Shown: positions 19,953 through 30,391 of the stretch, piece by piece | Layout of the letters: the number at the start of each line of letters is the position of its first letter | Position numbering within the stretch: position 1 is the stretch's first letter | Origin: Hordeum vulgare subsp. vulgare | Taxonomy: Eukaryota > Streptophyta > Magnoliopsida > Poales > Poaceae | Length of the DNA: 64,000 bases | Reading direction: 5' to 3' | NCBI RefSeq assembly: GCF_904849725.1 | Contig: NC_058519.1 | Location: 185,307,703-185,371,702 of the forward strand | Position numbers and translations under genes: made by a program | Notes under the pieces: model-generated | What the model saw: only the letters and a program-made list of their open reading frames with translations | Database searches by the model: none | Told to the model about the DNA's origin: nothing

Positions 19953-22900
19953 ATGTCTGCTGCATCCGGTTACGTTGTTGTTCCTCGTTGTCCAGTGATT
20001 TTTGATGGCACTAACTACACCGAGTTCACTGGCTTCATGCGCATCCACATGCGTGGCATCCGCCTATGGGGCTTTCTTTCCGGCGAGGTCTCTTGTCCGC
20101 CATGTCCGGTTCCTCCCATGGCTCCCACCCTGCCGATCCCACCGGCTCTTCCTGCGGATGCTTCTCAGGCCGCAAAGGATACGACTCAGCTTGCTGATGA
20201 GGCCGCTGTGAGTGCTTATGATGAGAAGGTCTTGGCTTATGAGGAGGCTCTTCAGGTGTATCGTGATGCTCTGTCCGGTTACACCCAGTGGCTTGATGAT
20301 GATGCTCGTGCTGCCGCTGTACTCACTGCTAGTGTTCTGCCTCAGTTTGCTTCTGAGTTTCTGGGCCTTCCTACTGTCTTTGAGATGTGGACCCGCCTTC
20401 GTCAGCGCTATGAGCCCTCTGGTGATGCCTTATACCTCTCCGTGGTCCGTCAGGAGCATGCTCTTCATCAGGGTGACTCTACTGTGGATGACTTCTATGC
20501 ACAGAGTTCTGCTATCTGGCGCCAGCTTGATTCTCTCCGCAGTGCTGGTTGTCGTACTTGCCCCTGTTGCCAGGCTGTACAGGCCGACTTGGAGTTTCAT
20601 CGTGTCTACGAGTTCCTGTCTCGGCTCCGTAAGGAGTTTGAGCCCCGGCGTGCTCAGTTGTTTGCTCGTGGACATATTTCTCTCATGGAGGCGCTTTCTG
20701 AGATTCGTGCTGAGGAGACTCGCTTACGTGGTGCTGGTTTGCTGGAGGTTCCCTCGGTGCTCGCTGCTCGGACTTTTTCTACACCACCTGCTGCATCGAC
20801 CCCTTCTCGCTCGACTGCTCCGCCGCTCTTGCCCACTCCTTCTGGCGGCTCAGGTCGCCCCCGTCCACATTGTAACTACTGCAACAATGATGGTCATATT
20901 GAGCCGAACTGCTACACGAAGAAGAAACACTTGCGCAAGGCGCGATCACCATCTCCAGCGACTTCGTCATCTACCTCGACAGCTTCAGCCATCGCTTTGA
21001 CTGAGCAGGATATTCTGAGACTTAAGCGTCTGCTCGCTGCTTCAGGTTCTTCCTCAACGGGTACTGCTGGTTCTGTGACTGAGGCTTCCCGCACTGAGCA
21101 ACCACCTTCTACACAGTCAGGTACATCCCCATGGGTTCTGGACTCTGGAGCTTCCTTTCATATGACTTCTAATTCTTCCACTCTGTCCTCTCTTCGTTCG
21201 CTTGATTCTCCTGTTCATGTCCTCACCGCTGATGGTACTCCCCTTCCTGTTGTTAGTCGAGGCACTCTTACCACTCCTTCTTATTCTGTTCCTGATGTTG
21301 CTCATGTTCCTCGACTTACCATGAATTTGTTTTCCGCTGCTCAACTTGCTGATTCTGGTTGTCGTGTCATCCTTGATCTTGACTCTTGTTCTGTCCAGGA
21401 CCGTCGCACGCACACTCTGGTTGGGGCTGGCCCTCGCCGCCGTGATTCTGAGGGCCTTTGGGAGGTGGACTGGCTTCATGTTCCTTCCTCCGCCCATTCT
21501 CTCGCCAGTTCTTCCGCTTTGGTCGCCTCGGCTACTGGTTCTTTCCAGCAGTGGCATCATCGCCTTGGTCATCTGTGTGGTTCTCGTTTGTCGTCGTTAG
21601 TTCGTCGAGGTCTTCTGGGGTCTGTCCCAGGAGATGCCTCCTTAGAGTGTCAGGGTTGTCGTCTTGGCAAGCAGATTCAGTTACCATATCCACATAGTGA
21701 GTCAGTGTCTAAGCGTCCTTTTGATTTAGTCCATTCCGATGTATGGGGTCCGGCTCCCTTCGATTCGAAAGGGGGTCATAAATACTATATTATTTTCATA
21801 GATGACTTCTCTCGTTACACATGGCTTTATTTCATGACTTCTCGTAGTGAGGTGTTGTCCATTTATAAGCGTTTTGCTGCCATGGTTCATACTCAGTTCT
21901 CTTCTCCCATTCGTGTGTTTCGTGCTGACTCCGCTGGCGAGTATATCCCTAAGATGTTGCGTGGTGTTCTTGCTGAGCAAGGGACTCTCTCTCAATTCTC
22001 TTGTCCTGGTGCTCATGCTCAGAATGGCGTGGCTGAGCGCAAGCATCGTCATCTTCTTGAGACGGCTCGTGCATTGATGATTGCTGCCTCTCTCCCGCCG
22101 CATTTTTGGGCTGAGGCCGTCTCCACCTCCACCTATCTCATCAATTTCCAGCCTTCCGCTGCTCTACAGGGTGGTGTTCCTTTCGAGTGTCTTTTTGATC
22201 GGTCTCCCGATTATTCGACGCTTCGCTTGTTTGGTTGTGTTTGCTATGTTCTTCTTGCCCCTCGCGAACGCATCAAACTGACCGCTCAGTCTGTTGAGTG
22301 TGTCTTCTTAGGCTATAGTGATGAGCATAAGGGCTATCGTTGTTGGGATCCTATCGGTCGTCGGATACGTATCTCTCGGGATGTGACTTTTGATGAGTCT
22401 CGTCCCTTCTACCCACGCTCATCTTCCTCGACTTTTTCAGTCGAGGATATCTCTTTTCTCACTTTTCCTGACACGCCTCTCACACTCGTCGAGCCTTTGC
22501 CTACTCATTCTGCTCCCTCTGCTTCTCCACCTCCAGTCGATTTGTCGCCACCATCTTCCACGGTCTCCTCGTCTAGCATGTCACCGGATTCTACACCTTC
22601 ATCTCCGGTGACTTCTTCGTCGCCCCTCTCTGATTCTACTTTAGCGATTCCTCCTTCCATTGTTCCATCTTTTCCTCAGTGTTACACTCGTCGTTCACGT
22701 TCTGTGGATGCTTCTCTGGATGTGCCGTCATCCTTGTCTCAGCCTACTTATGGCTTGCGTTCTCGTCCTCGTCCGCCTGTTGATCGCTTAGGCTTTTCCA
22801 CCGCTGGAGCTGCTGTTCTTGAGCCAACTACTTATCATCAGGCTGTTGCTCATCCTGAATGGCAGTTTGCGATGGCTGAGGAAATTGCTGCTCTTGAACG

Positions 22901-24344
22901 CACAGGTACGTGGGATCTTGTTTCCCTTCCTCCTGGAGTCCGTCCCATCACTTGTAAGTGGGTCTACAAGGTAAAGACTCGCTCCGATGGTTCTCTTGAG
23001 CGTCACAAAGCTCGTCTTGTGGCTCGTGGTTTTCAGCAGGAGCATGGTCGTGATTATGACGAGACTTTTGCTCCTGTGGCTCATATGACCACTGTTCGTA
23101 CACTTCTTGCCGTGGCCTCTACACGCCATTGGTCTATCTCTCAGCTTGATGTTAAGAACGCTTTTCTTAATGGTGAGCTGCGTGAGGAGGTGTACATGCA
23201 GCCTCCACCTGGGTATTCTGTTCCTGATGGCATGGTATGCCGTCTTCGTCGCTCTCTCTATGGCCTTAAGCAAGCCCCCCGAGCCTGGTTTGAGCGTTTT
23301 GCCTCTGTGGTGACTGCCGCTGGTTTTTCACCCAGTGTTCATGATCCAGCATTATTTATTCACCTTTCTCCTCGTGGTCGGACTCTTCTTCTTCTTTATG
23401 TTGATGACATGGTCATCACTGGGGATGACCCTGAGTATATTGCCTTTGTCAAGGCTCGTCTTAGTGAGCAGTTCCTTATGTCTGATCTTGGACCTCTTCG
23501 CTATTTTCTTGGGATTGAAGTCTCTTCTACCTCTGATGGCTTTTTTATATCCCAGGAAAAGTATATCCAGGATCTTCTTGCTCGTGCTGCTCTTACTGAT
23601 GAGCGCATTGTTGAGACTCCTATGGAGCTCAATGTTCACCTCTCTGCTACTGATGGTGATCCCCTGCCTGACCCGACGCGCTATCGTCATCTTGTTGGCA
23701 GTCTTGTTTATCTAGCTGTCACTCGTCCGGATATTTCTTATCCGGTTCATATTCTGAGTCAGTTTGTCTCTACTCCCACCTCGGTTCACTATAGTCATCT
23801 CCTCCGTGTTCTCCGATATCTTCGGGGCACGATCTCTCATCGTTTATTCTTTCCTCGCTCCAGTTCTTTACAGCTTCAGGCCTATTCGGATGCTACGTGG
23901 GCTAGTGATCCTTCCGATCGCCGTTCACTTTCTGCTTACTGTGTTTTTCTTGGTGGTTCTCTCATTGCCTGGAAGACGAAGAAACAGATTGCAGTTTCCC
24001 GTTCGAGTGCAGAGGCTGAGTTGCGAGCGATGGCTCTTTTGACGGCAGAGGTGACTTGGTTACGGTGGTTACTTCAGGATTTTGGTGTTTCTGTCACTAC
24101 ACCGACTCTGCTTTTATCTGACAGTACAGGTGCTATTAGCATTGCGCGCGATCCTGTGAAGCATGAGCTCACCAAGCATATTGGTGTTGATGCTTTCTAT
24201 GTGCGCGCTGCTGTGCAGGATCAGGTTGTTGCTCTTCAGTATGTGCCTTCCGAGTTACAATTGGCGGATTTCCTGACGAAGGCCCAGACTAGAGCACAAC
24301 ATGGCTTTTATCTCTCCAAACTTAGTGTTGTTCATCCACCATGA
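19953..24344 (+). CDS. Copia gag-pol polyprotein, intact (1,463 aa)
   Basis: Encodes all proteins for copia retrotransposition. Start: ATG 19953 after an A run; an in-frame TTG 15 bases earlier is unlikely. Residues about 1-290 are gag; zinc knuckle [14 protein letters not shown] (Cys307, Cys310, His315, Cys320); protease LDSGAS (Asp397); integrase zinc ligands His536, His540, Cys566, Cys569 and a D-D-35-E triad Asp596, Asp659, Glu695; a Ser/Pro-rich linker at about 820-930; reverse transcriptase from about 960 with YVDDM (Asp1151, Asp1152); RNase H with YSDATWA (Asp1313), Glu1354 and Asp1390. All catalytic residues are present with no stop or frameshift, so this copy may be active. The tandem-array breakpoint falls in its RNase H region (base 23944), after Asp1313. 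Confidence 0.95.
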   Translation: MSAASGYVVVPRCPVIFDGTNYTEFTGFMRIHMRGIRLWGFLSGEVSCPPCPVPPMAPTLPIPPALPADASQAAKDTTQLADEAAVSAYDEKVLAYEEALQVYRDALSGYTQWLDDDARAAAVLTASVLPQFASEFLGLPTVFEMWTRLRQRYEPSGDALYLSVVRQEHALHQGDSTVDDFYAQSSAIWRQLDSLRSAGCRTCPCCQAVQADLEFHRVYEFLSRLRKEFEPRRAQLFARGHISLMEALSEIRAEETRLRGAGLLEVPSVLAARTFSTPPAASTPSRSTAPPLLPTPSGGSGRPRPHCNYCNNDGHIEPNCYTKKKHLRKARSPSPATSSSTSTASAIALTEQDILRLKRLLAASGSSSTGTAGSVTEASRTEQPPSTQSGTSPWVLDSGASFHMTSNSSTLSSLRSLDSPVHVLTADGTPLPVVSRGTLTTPSYSVPDVAHVPRLTMNLFSAAQLADSGCRVILDLDSCSVQDRRTHTLVGAGPRRRDSEGLWEVDWLHVPSSAHSLASSSALVASATGSFQQWHHRLGHLCGSRLSSLVRRGLLGSVPGDASLECQGCRLGKQIQLPYPHSESVSKRPFDLVHSDVWGPAPFDSKGGHKYYIIFIDDFSRYTWLYFMTSRSEVLSIYKRFAAMVHTQFSSPIRVFRADSAGEYIPKMLRGVLAEQGTLSQFSCPGAHAQNGVAERKHRHLLETARALMIAASLPPHFWAEAVSTSTYLINFQPSAALQGGVPFECLFDRSPDYSTLRLFGCVCYVLLAPRERIKLTAQSVECVFLGYSDEHKGYRCWDPIGRRIRISRDVTFDESRPFYPRSSSSTFSVEDISFLTFPDTPLTLVEPLPTHSAPSASPPPVDLSPPSSTVSSSSMSPDSTPSSPVTSSSPLSDSTLAIPPSIVPSFPQCYTRRSRSVDASLDVPSSLSQPTYGLRSRPRPPVDRLGFSTAGAAVLEPTTYHQAVAHPEWQFAMAEEIAALERTGTWDLVSLPPGVRPITCKWVYKVKTRSDGSLERHKARLVARGFQQEHGRDYDETFAPVAHMTTVRTLLAVASTRHWSISQLDVKNAFLNGELREEVYMQPPPGYSVPDGMVCRLRRSLYGLKQAPRAWFERFASVVTAAGFSPSVHDPALFIHLSPRGRTLLLLYVDDMVITGDDPEYIAFVKARLSEQFLMSDLGPLRYFLGIEVSSTSDGFFISQEKYIQDLLARAALTDERIVETPMELNVHLSATDGDPLPDPTRYRHLVGSLVYLAVTRPDISYPVHILSQFVSTPTSVHYSHLLRVLRYLRGTISHRLFFPRSSSLQLQAYSDATWASDPSDRRSLSAYCVFLGGSLIAWKTKKQIAVSRSSAEAELRAMALLTAEVTWLRWLLQDFGVSVTTPTLLLSDSTGAISIARDPVKHELTKHIGVDAFYVRAAVQDQVVALQYVPSELQLADFLTKAQTRAQHGFYLSKLSVVHPP

Positions 24345-24348
24345 GTTT

Positions 24349-24357
24349 GAGGGGGGG
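24349..24357 (+). other. Polypurine tract of the copia element
   Basis: GAGGGGGGG directly before the 3' LTR, five bases after the polyprotein stop. Confidence 0.85.
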
Positions 24358-24499
24358 TGTTAGAGTTATAATACAACTCATGTACCCTTTTGTATTTATC
24401 CCAATATATAAGGGGTTTTCCTGCATATAGTCCATAACCTGTACATGTATATATATTGGCCATGGCCTCATGGTAATACTAAGTTGCTTATTCCTAACA
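24358..24499 (+). repeat. 3' LTR (142 bp) of the intact copia element
   Basis: One substitution from the 5' LTR. TATATAA at 24405-24411 could drive plus-strand transcription into the DNA to its right, i.e. antisense to the PAL gene. This LTR is repeated in every tandem unit. Confidence 0.95.
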
Positions 24500-24603
24500 A
24501 ACTGTAGGTCTAGTCCTTGCCATGCCCGCTCGGCGTTCGTCACACGGCGTTCGTCACATCCATCGCAGACGAAGCGCCAGACCGGTGCGCTCCAGATCGC
24601 GGA
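24500..24603 (-). mobile_element. Right-hand piece of the LINE, after copia target duplication
   Basis: AACTG (24500-24504) is the copia target duplication; the remaining 99 bases are GC-rich and unlike the intron, and end where the intron duplication begins at 24604, so they are the upstream (truncated) end of the minus-strand LINE. Confidence 0.6.
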
Positions 24604-24692
24604 TCTTGTTATTTAATATCAATAGTATGTAAGCACTTCTGTAACCGACAGTATCGCCTTACAGAGCTGTATGGAATGGTTACCAAATGCGA
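24604..24692 (+). repeat. Right copy of LINE target-site duplication
   Basis: Partner of 17997-18088; marks the resumption of intron 4. Also carried in each later unit. Confidence 0.7.
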
Positions 24693-25620
24693 TATGTTAA
24701 CTCACGGATTGTTTCAGGCATTCAAGGCGTTGATAAAGAAAGTAAAGAGCTGGAAGGAAAAATGCAGATTGCTCCCGTTATTAACTAACAGTTTTTTGAT
24801 AATTTTCTGCAATTCCGGCCAAGTATTGTGGCCGAATGCTTCCATCTCACTGACTTAATCTGCTTCTTTGTCTGGTACCTTAAACGGAAACTTCTTAAGT
24901 TATTCAGCACTTTCAATCGAACAACAGTTAGGTCTTCCTGCCCACCTGCGTTTTATCAAGTTATTTTTGGTTAATACCACCCCTTTGTGTATAAACCACA
25001 TAAAGATTTTAATCCTTAGAAGCACTTTGATATTTCAAATGTTGACTCACGGATTGTTTCAGGCATTTAAGGAGTTGATAAAGAAAGTAAAGAGCTGGAA
25101 TAAAAAACACAGTTTGCTCCCGTTATTAACTGACAGGTTTTGGATAATTTTCTGCAATTCTGGCCAAGTAGTGTGGCCGAATGCTTCCATCTCACTGACT
25201 TTATCTGCTTCTTTGTCAGGTACCTTAAAAAGAAACTTCTTAAGTTCTTCAGCACTTACAATCGAACAGAAGACAGTGAGAAAACACTTCTCAACTTATC
25301 CTTCAGTCATCAGCCTATCTTTCCCTCAGTTCATCCCAATTCATATTTCTGACACATTTTGGCTGTCCGTTTTTGTTTTCCTCAGGTTAGTAGCAGCTAT
25401 CTGGTTGTGCTCGCACAGCGGATTATAAAGAGGTTATACCTGGACTTGGAGAAAATGACAGTGTGGCAGATGTGAGTATCAGCATATTTTCCTCAGGTTA
25501 GTATCAGACTTGGATAAAGAAACATGGGTCTGATTAGTTTCTGTGACTAGTTCATATGTGCTGAACTCCTGTATATATCCTCTCCTGCTTACTGTTTTTT
25601 TTTTCTCTCTGTGAATTATT
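24604..25620 (+). pseudogene. Otubain-like exons 5-7, blocks A and B (unit 1)
   Basis: Two tandem copies of the middle of the otubain-like gene. Block A: exon 5 24718-24756 (AFKALIKKVKSWK), exon 6 24792-24926. Block B: exon 5 25063-25101 (AFKELIKKVKSWN), exon 6 25137-25275 (with FLQFWPSSVAECFHLTD and YLKKKLLKFFSTYNRTED), exon 7 25370-25471 (RLVAAIWLCSHS, then in another frame VIPGLGENDSVAD) with donor GTGAGT. Exon 5 starts in phase 0 after exon 4. Damage: the exon 5 donor GT is lost in both; A has a 4 bp deletion at the end of exon 6 and no exon 7; B has lost the exon 7 acceptor (CCG instead of CAG) and has a frameshift at 25414-25426. The bases to 25620 are intron 7. Confidence 0.7.
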
Positions 25621-26025
25621 TCTATCACTACTCCCTTCCCTTCTTGTGCCGGAACATGTATGATACTAACGTAAATTGTTCGAGAATGTGCTTGTATGAC
25701 AATCACAACCTGGTGGTATTTCTCTCTATTGCAATGCGACGTGATAACTACATACAGCAAGTCTGAGCGTGCTGATTCAGTAGTAGACTGGTTTCTTTGG
25801 ACATTTTTCAAGAATATCAACATTTGTCAGGAAAATTTGTGCCCTTTCGCTTACACCATCACAAGCTCTAGTTGCTACGTGGCGCCACAAGTATTGCAGA
25901 GTGCAATCTTTGCAACATATTAGGAGAGGGAAAAAATGAAATCGAACACAAGTATTGTCAATTTAGAACATGTGGAGCCTTTCAGAGTTCTGAAGCACAG
26001 CATTATCTTCTCTTCATCTCCTTGT
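25621..26025 (-). other. PAL downstream region
   Basis: No gene. It lies between the end of detectable otubain intron homology and the PAL stop codon, so it includes the PAL 3' UTR (minus strand). I cannot place the polyadenylation site or the exact junction. Confidence 0.5.
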
Positions 26026-28149
26026 TTAGCAGATAGGCAGAGGCTCGCCATTCCACTCCTTGAGGCATTCCAGCAGCGCGTCGATGTGCTTGCCCTGGTT
26101 CATGGCAACAAACACCTTGTCCACCTCCTCCCCGGGTGACCGTGTCTTCTCTCCTGTCAAGTACACCGTTCCCAGCTCCTCGCGCACGAACCGGTATAGA
26201 GGGTACGATCGGCAGTCAGTGATACGGTTCGGTTCTGCAGCGGTGCCATTCTCCACCGCACCTCTAGCAGCCTCAACCTCCTGAGGCAGTGCCGCGTAGA
26301 GCTCCTGCTCGAATGTGGCAACCTTGGCAAACACCGAGGTCTCCACGTTGTGCTCGGCCTCACCGTTGGCCAAGGCATGCTCCACCAACACCGCACGCAT
26401 CTTCTTCATGAGAGGGTAGTTGGCGCTGCAAGGGTCGTCCGCGTATGCAAACACCGCCTCGCGGTCGATTGTTTGAAGCAGGTCCTTCTCACAAAAACGC
26501 GCGTTGTGAAGGCCGCCCATGCCATTTGTGATCAGGGTCTTCCTGGCCACTCTTGTGACACAATTCTTGACGGCGTTCTTGACATTCTCCTCGAGGTGGC
26601 GTAGGTCGATGGCTTGGCACAACGCAACCAAAAATGTAGAGGACATGAGCTTCAGAATGTCGATGGCCTCGGCAGTCTTCCGGGCCGAGATTAATCCGAG
26701 GGAGTTAACATCTTGATTGTGTTGCTCCGCACTCTGGACATGGTTGGTCACTGGGTTGCCCAAGAATTGGAGCTCCGAGCAGTATGAAGCCATGGCGATC
26801 TCGGCACCCTTGAAGCCATAGTCCAGGCTTGGGTTGCGGCCACCAGAGAGGTTGGAGGGCAAACCATTGTTGTAGAGGTCATTCACTAGCTCCGAGAACT
26901 GGGCAAACATGAGCTTGCCGATCGCAGCAATGGCAAGTCTGGTGTTGTCCATGGACACACCGATGGGCGTGCCCTGGAAGTTGCCGCCATGGATTGCCTT
27001 TCCACGAGATACGTCAATGAGTGGGTTGTCATTGACAGAGTTGATCTCCCTCTCGATGGACTTTGTCGCTGCACGGATGACCTCAATTTGGGGTCCGAGC
27101 CATTGCGGGGACGTGCGAAGAGCATATCTGTCTTGCTTCGGCTTCATCAATGGGTCGAGCTCACCAAGTTTCTTTGCGAGCATCATGTAGGAGCTGCCCT
27201 CTAGGATGTGCTCCATGATGGCCGCAGCCTCGATCTGTCCGGGGTGGTGCTTCAACTTGTGTGTCAGGTGATCGGTGTACTCTGGCTTGCCGTTCATCAC
27301 TTCACAGAACACGGCCGACAAAACTTCAGCAAGGACACCAAGTATGTTCGCTTCAAAGAGAACAATGGATGCGAGGCCAGAGCCCACAGCCGTGCCATTA
27401 ACCATAGCAAGGCCTTCCTTGGGCTGTAGCTCGAAGAAGCCGTGCTGGATGCCGGCAATCTTAAACGCCTCCGCGGCATTAACCTTGGTGCCATCGGGAG
27501 CCACAGCTACGGCATTCGGACGGCCGGTGACAAGTCCCGCGATGTAGGAGAGCGGGACGAGATCGCCGGACGCCGTGATGGTGCCCCGAAGCGGCAGACA
27601 CGGTGTAACATTGGCGTTGAGCAGCGTGGCGACGGTCTCAAGAATCTCGAAGCGGATGCCGGAGTACCCTTGGAGCAGGGTGTTGACGCGGACAAGCATC
27701 GCCGCGCGCGTGGTGGCCGCTGGCAGCACATGACCGTCGCTGCCGGTGCCGAACGCCCCGGCGTTAAGGAACCTGATGAGCTCCCTCTGCAGAGCGCCGC
27801 CCTCCTTGGTCCTCCGATGGGAGGTGGCGCCGAAGCCGGTGGTGACGCCGTAGCTGTCGGTGCCGTTGGCCATGCTGGTCATCACCCAGTCGCTGCTCTC
27901 CTTGACACGGCCGCGGGCGGACTCGTCGAGCTCCACCCTGGCACCGCCGGCCGTGGCCACCGCCGCGACCTGGGCGATGGTCAAGCTGGCACCCTCCATA
28001 ACCACTACCGGCCTGCGGTACTCCTCAACCATGCGCTTGACGGCGTCCAGATGGCTCCCCGACAGCTCCTGCGCCGCCTTCCCCCAGTTGAGCGGGTCAG
28101 CACTCCGCGGCTTGGCCACGCAGACACCATCGCTGCCGTTGGCGGCCAT
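26026..28149 (-). CDS. PAL: Phenylalanine ammonia-lyase, copy 1 (707 aa, intronless)
   Basis: Converts L-phenylalanine to trans-cinnamate and ammonia, the entry step of phenylpropanoid metabolism (lignin, flavonoids, salicylate); a cytosolic homotetramer. Start: ATG 28149-28147 giving MAANGSDG; an in-frame GTG five codons upstream is not a plant start. Length is normal. [15 protein letters not shown] holds Ala193-Ser194-Gly195, which cyclise to the MIO electrophile; Tyr100 in [12 protein letters not shown] is the catalytic tyrosine; conserved [21 protein letters not shown] follows in the core; C-terminus [10 protein letters not shown]. The selectivity residue is Phe127 (IRFLNAG), expected for Phe preference; grass bifunctional Phe/Tyr lyases have His there. 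No intron, stop or frameshift. Coding bias is GC-rich, unlike the AT-rich flanks. A TATA box and an AC element upstream argue against a retrocopy. It lies opposite to the otubain-like fragments. Confidence 0.97.
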   Translation of the reverse strand: MAANGSDGVCVAKPRSADPLNWGKAAQELSGSHLDAVKRMVEEYRRPVVVMEGASLTIAQVAAVATAGGARVELDESARGRVKESSDWVMTSMANGTDSYGVTTGFGATSHRRTKEGGALQRELIRFLNAGAFGTGSDGHVLPAATTRAAMLVRVNTLLQGYSGIRFEILETVATLLNANVTPCLPLRGTITASGDLVPLSYIAGLVTGRPNAVAVAPDGTKVNAAEAFKIAGIQHGFFELQPKEGLAMVNGTAVGSGLASIVLFEANILGVLAEVLSAVFCEVMNGKPEYTDHLTHKLKHHPGQIEAAAIMEHILEGSSYMMLAKKLGELDPLMKPKQDRYALRTSPQWLGPQIEVIRAATKSIEREINSVNDNPLIDVSRGKAIHGGNFQGTPIGVSMDNTRLAIAAIGKLMFAQFSELVNDLYNNGLPSNLSGGRNPSLDYGFKGAEIAMASYCSELQFLGNPVTNHVQSAEQHNQDVNSLGLISARKTAEAIDILKLMSSTFLVALCQAIDLRHLEENVKNAVKNCVTRVARKTLITNGMGGLHNARFCEKDLLQTIDREAVFAYADDPCSANYPLMKKMRAVLVEHALANGEAEHNVETSVFAKVATFEQELYAALPQEVEAARGAVENGTAAEPNRITDCRSYPLYRFVREELGTVYLTGEKTRSPGEEVDKVFVAMNQGKHIDALLECLKEWNGEPLPIC

Positions 28150-28366
28150 TGGTTTGATCAACACTGTATCTTGAAGTCTCGATGGAACCAGGCAGTTGCG
28201 AGAGAGAAGGGATGGAGTAGAGACTGGTGCTCTTTACCGTGTCAGCTGGATTTTTGATGTGGCGATTGACTGATGAAATTGTGGAGGAGCCGTGAGGGAG
28301 AGAAGAGCTCGCTGGAGTAGGAGAGGTCGGGAGGCTCTTCTTGGATGGAAATGGAGGAGAGGGAGC

Positions 28367-28376
28367 TATTTAAATA
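28367..28376 (-). promoter_or_regulatory. PAL TATA box (unit 1)
   Basis: TATTTAAATA inside the 12 bp palindrome CTATTTAAATAG. Equivalent boxes: 37900-37909, 47433-47442, 56966-56975. Confidence 0.75.
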
Positions 28377-28482
28377 GGTATTGCAAGCAGGGTGGGTGGG
28401 GAACGGAACTGGGGATTGGTGTGGACTGTGACCGGGATGGTAGTGTTGACCGCCGGACCTGGCCGGGTGAGCACGAAGGTGG

Positions 28483-28489
28483 GGTTGGT
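28483..28489 (-). promoter_or_regulatory. AC-II-type element (MYB site) of PAL promoter
   Basis: ACCAACC on the minus strand. Equivalent sites in later units: 38016-38022, 47549-47555, 57082-57088. Confidence 0.55.
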
Positions 28490-28680
28490 GACCTCGTGTG
28501 CGCGGAGTAGGCAGCTGCTGCGACGATGGGATACCAGTATTATATGCAGTGCAAATGTGGTGTGCGAGGGAAACGCACGCGGTTGCTGGCTGATGCCCGA
28601 TGGTGATGGTCTTCGTCTGCCATTTTCAGGTCGGCGGCCTTCTTTTGAATTTTGATCAAGTCTGGTTTGGAGATGAGCTC

Positions 28681-29730
28681 CCATTATTGTTCCAGTCAGT
28701 TTTTGATTTATTTCAGTTAAGGGGTGTATCCAAGACTCATTTTTTATGATTTGGTGGGACGTGTTCTTTACAAATGCATGACACATACTGTAGGGAAGCT
28801 CTCGGACTTACAACATGGCTTTTGACCGTGGCTTCAAGACGGAATTTTTTTTTAAAAAGAAAATAGCAAGACGGCAAGTTTACACTAGAGATTTAGACGA
28901 GTTTTGCTTTTTCACGATTTCATTGACATAAATGTACCATCAAAAGCATGATGAATTATACTTAATTTCTGCATATGTAAAATGCACGCATCCAAAACAC
29001 AGTTCCTATCTAAAAAAGAAAAAAACAACATATCGACAATTGTAAAGTCCTAAAGACCGACACTATACCTATGTCGAAGGAGGTGGCGGGCAATTCAAAG
29101 ATTATGTTGTCATCTATGTTGGATAAAAATCTTTCTGACCATACACTCCAACCACATACGCAACACCTTGAACAGATGCTGGTATTCCGTTCGATGTAGC
29201 GTAGTCCATTATTGTTCCAGTCAGTTTTTGATTTATTTCAGTTATAATGGGTGTGTCCAAGACTCATTCTTGTATGATTTGATGGGACGTGTTCAATACA
29301 AATGCATGGCACGTACTGTAGGGAAGCTCTCGAACTTACAACATGACTTTTGACCGTGGCTTTAAGACGGAATTTAAAAAAAAGAAAGAAAAATAGCAAG
29401 ACGGCAAGTTCACACTGGAGATTTAGACGAGTTTTGCTTTTTCATGGTTTCATTGACATAAATCTACCATCAAAAGCATGATGAATAATACTTAATTTCT
29501 GCATATGTAAAATGCACGCACCCAAAACACAGTTCCTATCGTAAAAAACGAAAAAGCAACATATCGGCAATTGTAAAGTCCTAAAGACCGACACTATACC
29601 TATGTCGAAGGAGGTGGCGGGCAATTCAAAGATTATGTTGTCATCTATGTTGGATAAAAATCTTTCTGACCATCCACTCCAACCACATACGCAACACCTT
29701 GAACAGATGCTGGCATTCCGTTCGATGTAG
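28681..29730. repeat. 525 bp tandem duplication upstream of PAL (unit 1)
   Basis: 28681-29205 and 29206-29730 begin with CCATTATTGTTCCAGTCAG and end with CATTCCGTTCGATGTAGC; they differ by scattered substitutions and small indels. No coding frame is conserved between them. Origin unknown; it could be part of the distal PAL promoter or an insertion. Confidence 0.85.
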
Positions 29731-30176
29731 CACATATGATCTCTTGGTGATTTTGATAATTCATGACAACATACAGTGTCTCTCGGACTAACATTTTTAC
29801 CTAGATATTTCAGGAAAAGTCCATGGAGATGCTATGGCTTAAGGTTTATGTGGAGATGCCCCTGGATACAAGAAAGGAACAATGTTGGCTCAAGTTTCAA
29901 GCTAGAAGACTCTTTTTTTTTATATTTGTGAGAAATCATTTTTAAGTTCATAGAAAAGTCAATACTATTAAAAGAGGGTGAGGTATTAAAATGAACTGGT
30001 TGCTCAAGTGCTCAGAGATAGCCACCAAAAATACTCAGTCATTTCCTCCATAATCGTTCTGTCCAAAGCCACACACACAAAATCGGTGCCACTAGCTTTC
30101 CTATTTCGGCACTACCAATTTTCATCTCAGACAGAATCCTAGCCATAGCCACCAAACCGGTGCAACCGAAACAGTA

Positions 30177-30391
30177 TCGGTGCTACCGAGTTTAGGTGAC
30201 CAACTTTCTGTTGCTTCGGTACACAAAATCGGAATTTTCGAGTTTGGTTATCGGTGTCACCGAGTTGTGTCATCTGACCGAGCCAACTTTTCGGTGCCAC
30301 CGAGTTGTGTATATCGGTTCCATGGAGATTCAAAAGTTGTTGCCTTTTGTGCAAGTCGGTACCACCGAGTTCATGACTTCGGTGTCACCGA
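30177..30391. repeat. Iterated palindromes in the LTR
   Basis: TCGGTGCTACCGA 30177-30189, TCGGTGTCACCGA 30251-30263, TCGGTGCCACCGA 30291-30303, a variant near 30356-30368, and TCGGTGTCACCGA 30379-30391. They lie in the 260 bases upstream of the LTR TATA box. Confidence 0.85.

Larger units (their letters stand above)
19232..24499 (+). mobile_element. Complete autonomous-looking Ty1/copia element with 142 bp LTRs
   Basis: 5,268 bp: LTR 19232-19373, PBS 19374-19386, leader with minisatellites, one polyprotein frame, polypurine tract, LTR 24358-24499, flanked by AACTG. The LTRs differ at one position (TGACCATGG against TGGCCATGG). Very short LTRs are unusual next to the 1.5-1.8 kb LTRs elsewhere in the window. 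It is nested in the LINE. Its last 556 bases belong to the 9,533 bp tandem unit, so truncated copies recur downstream. Confidence 0.95.
28150..28680 (-). promoter_or_regulatory. PAL 5' UTR and promoter (unit 1)
   Basis: Minus strand. TATTTAAATA at 28376-28367 is a good TATA box about 220 bases before the ATG, predicting a 5' UTR near 185 bases. Upstream, ACCAACC (28489-28483) is an AC-II-type element, the MYB site typical of PAL and lignin gene promoters, and a W-box TTGACC lies at 28446-28451 on the opposite strand. Both elements are within about 120 bases of the TATA box. Function is inferred from known PAL promoters. Confidence 0.7.

Noticed and set aside
24322..24543. 73-codon minus-strand frame over the copia 3' LTR, repeated in each unit
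   Set aside because: Lies within LTR and flank; no protein similarity and also present in the 5' LTR as fragments.
26026..28149. PAL as a processed retrocopy because it lacks an intron
   Set aside because: A TATA box and an AC element lie at sensible distances upstream and no poly(A) remnant was seen at the 3' side; intronless PAL genes are known in grasses.
28150..28164. PAL start at an upstream GTG (five extra residues)
   Set aside because: Plant nuclear genes start at ATG; the ATG at 28149 gives the usual MAANGS-type N-terminus.
27442..28257. 271-codon open frame opposite PAL, repeated in each unit
   Set aside because: It is the antisense shadow of the GC-rich PAL coding sequence; no domain and no promoter. 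The same holds for the other short frames over PAL.
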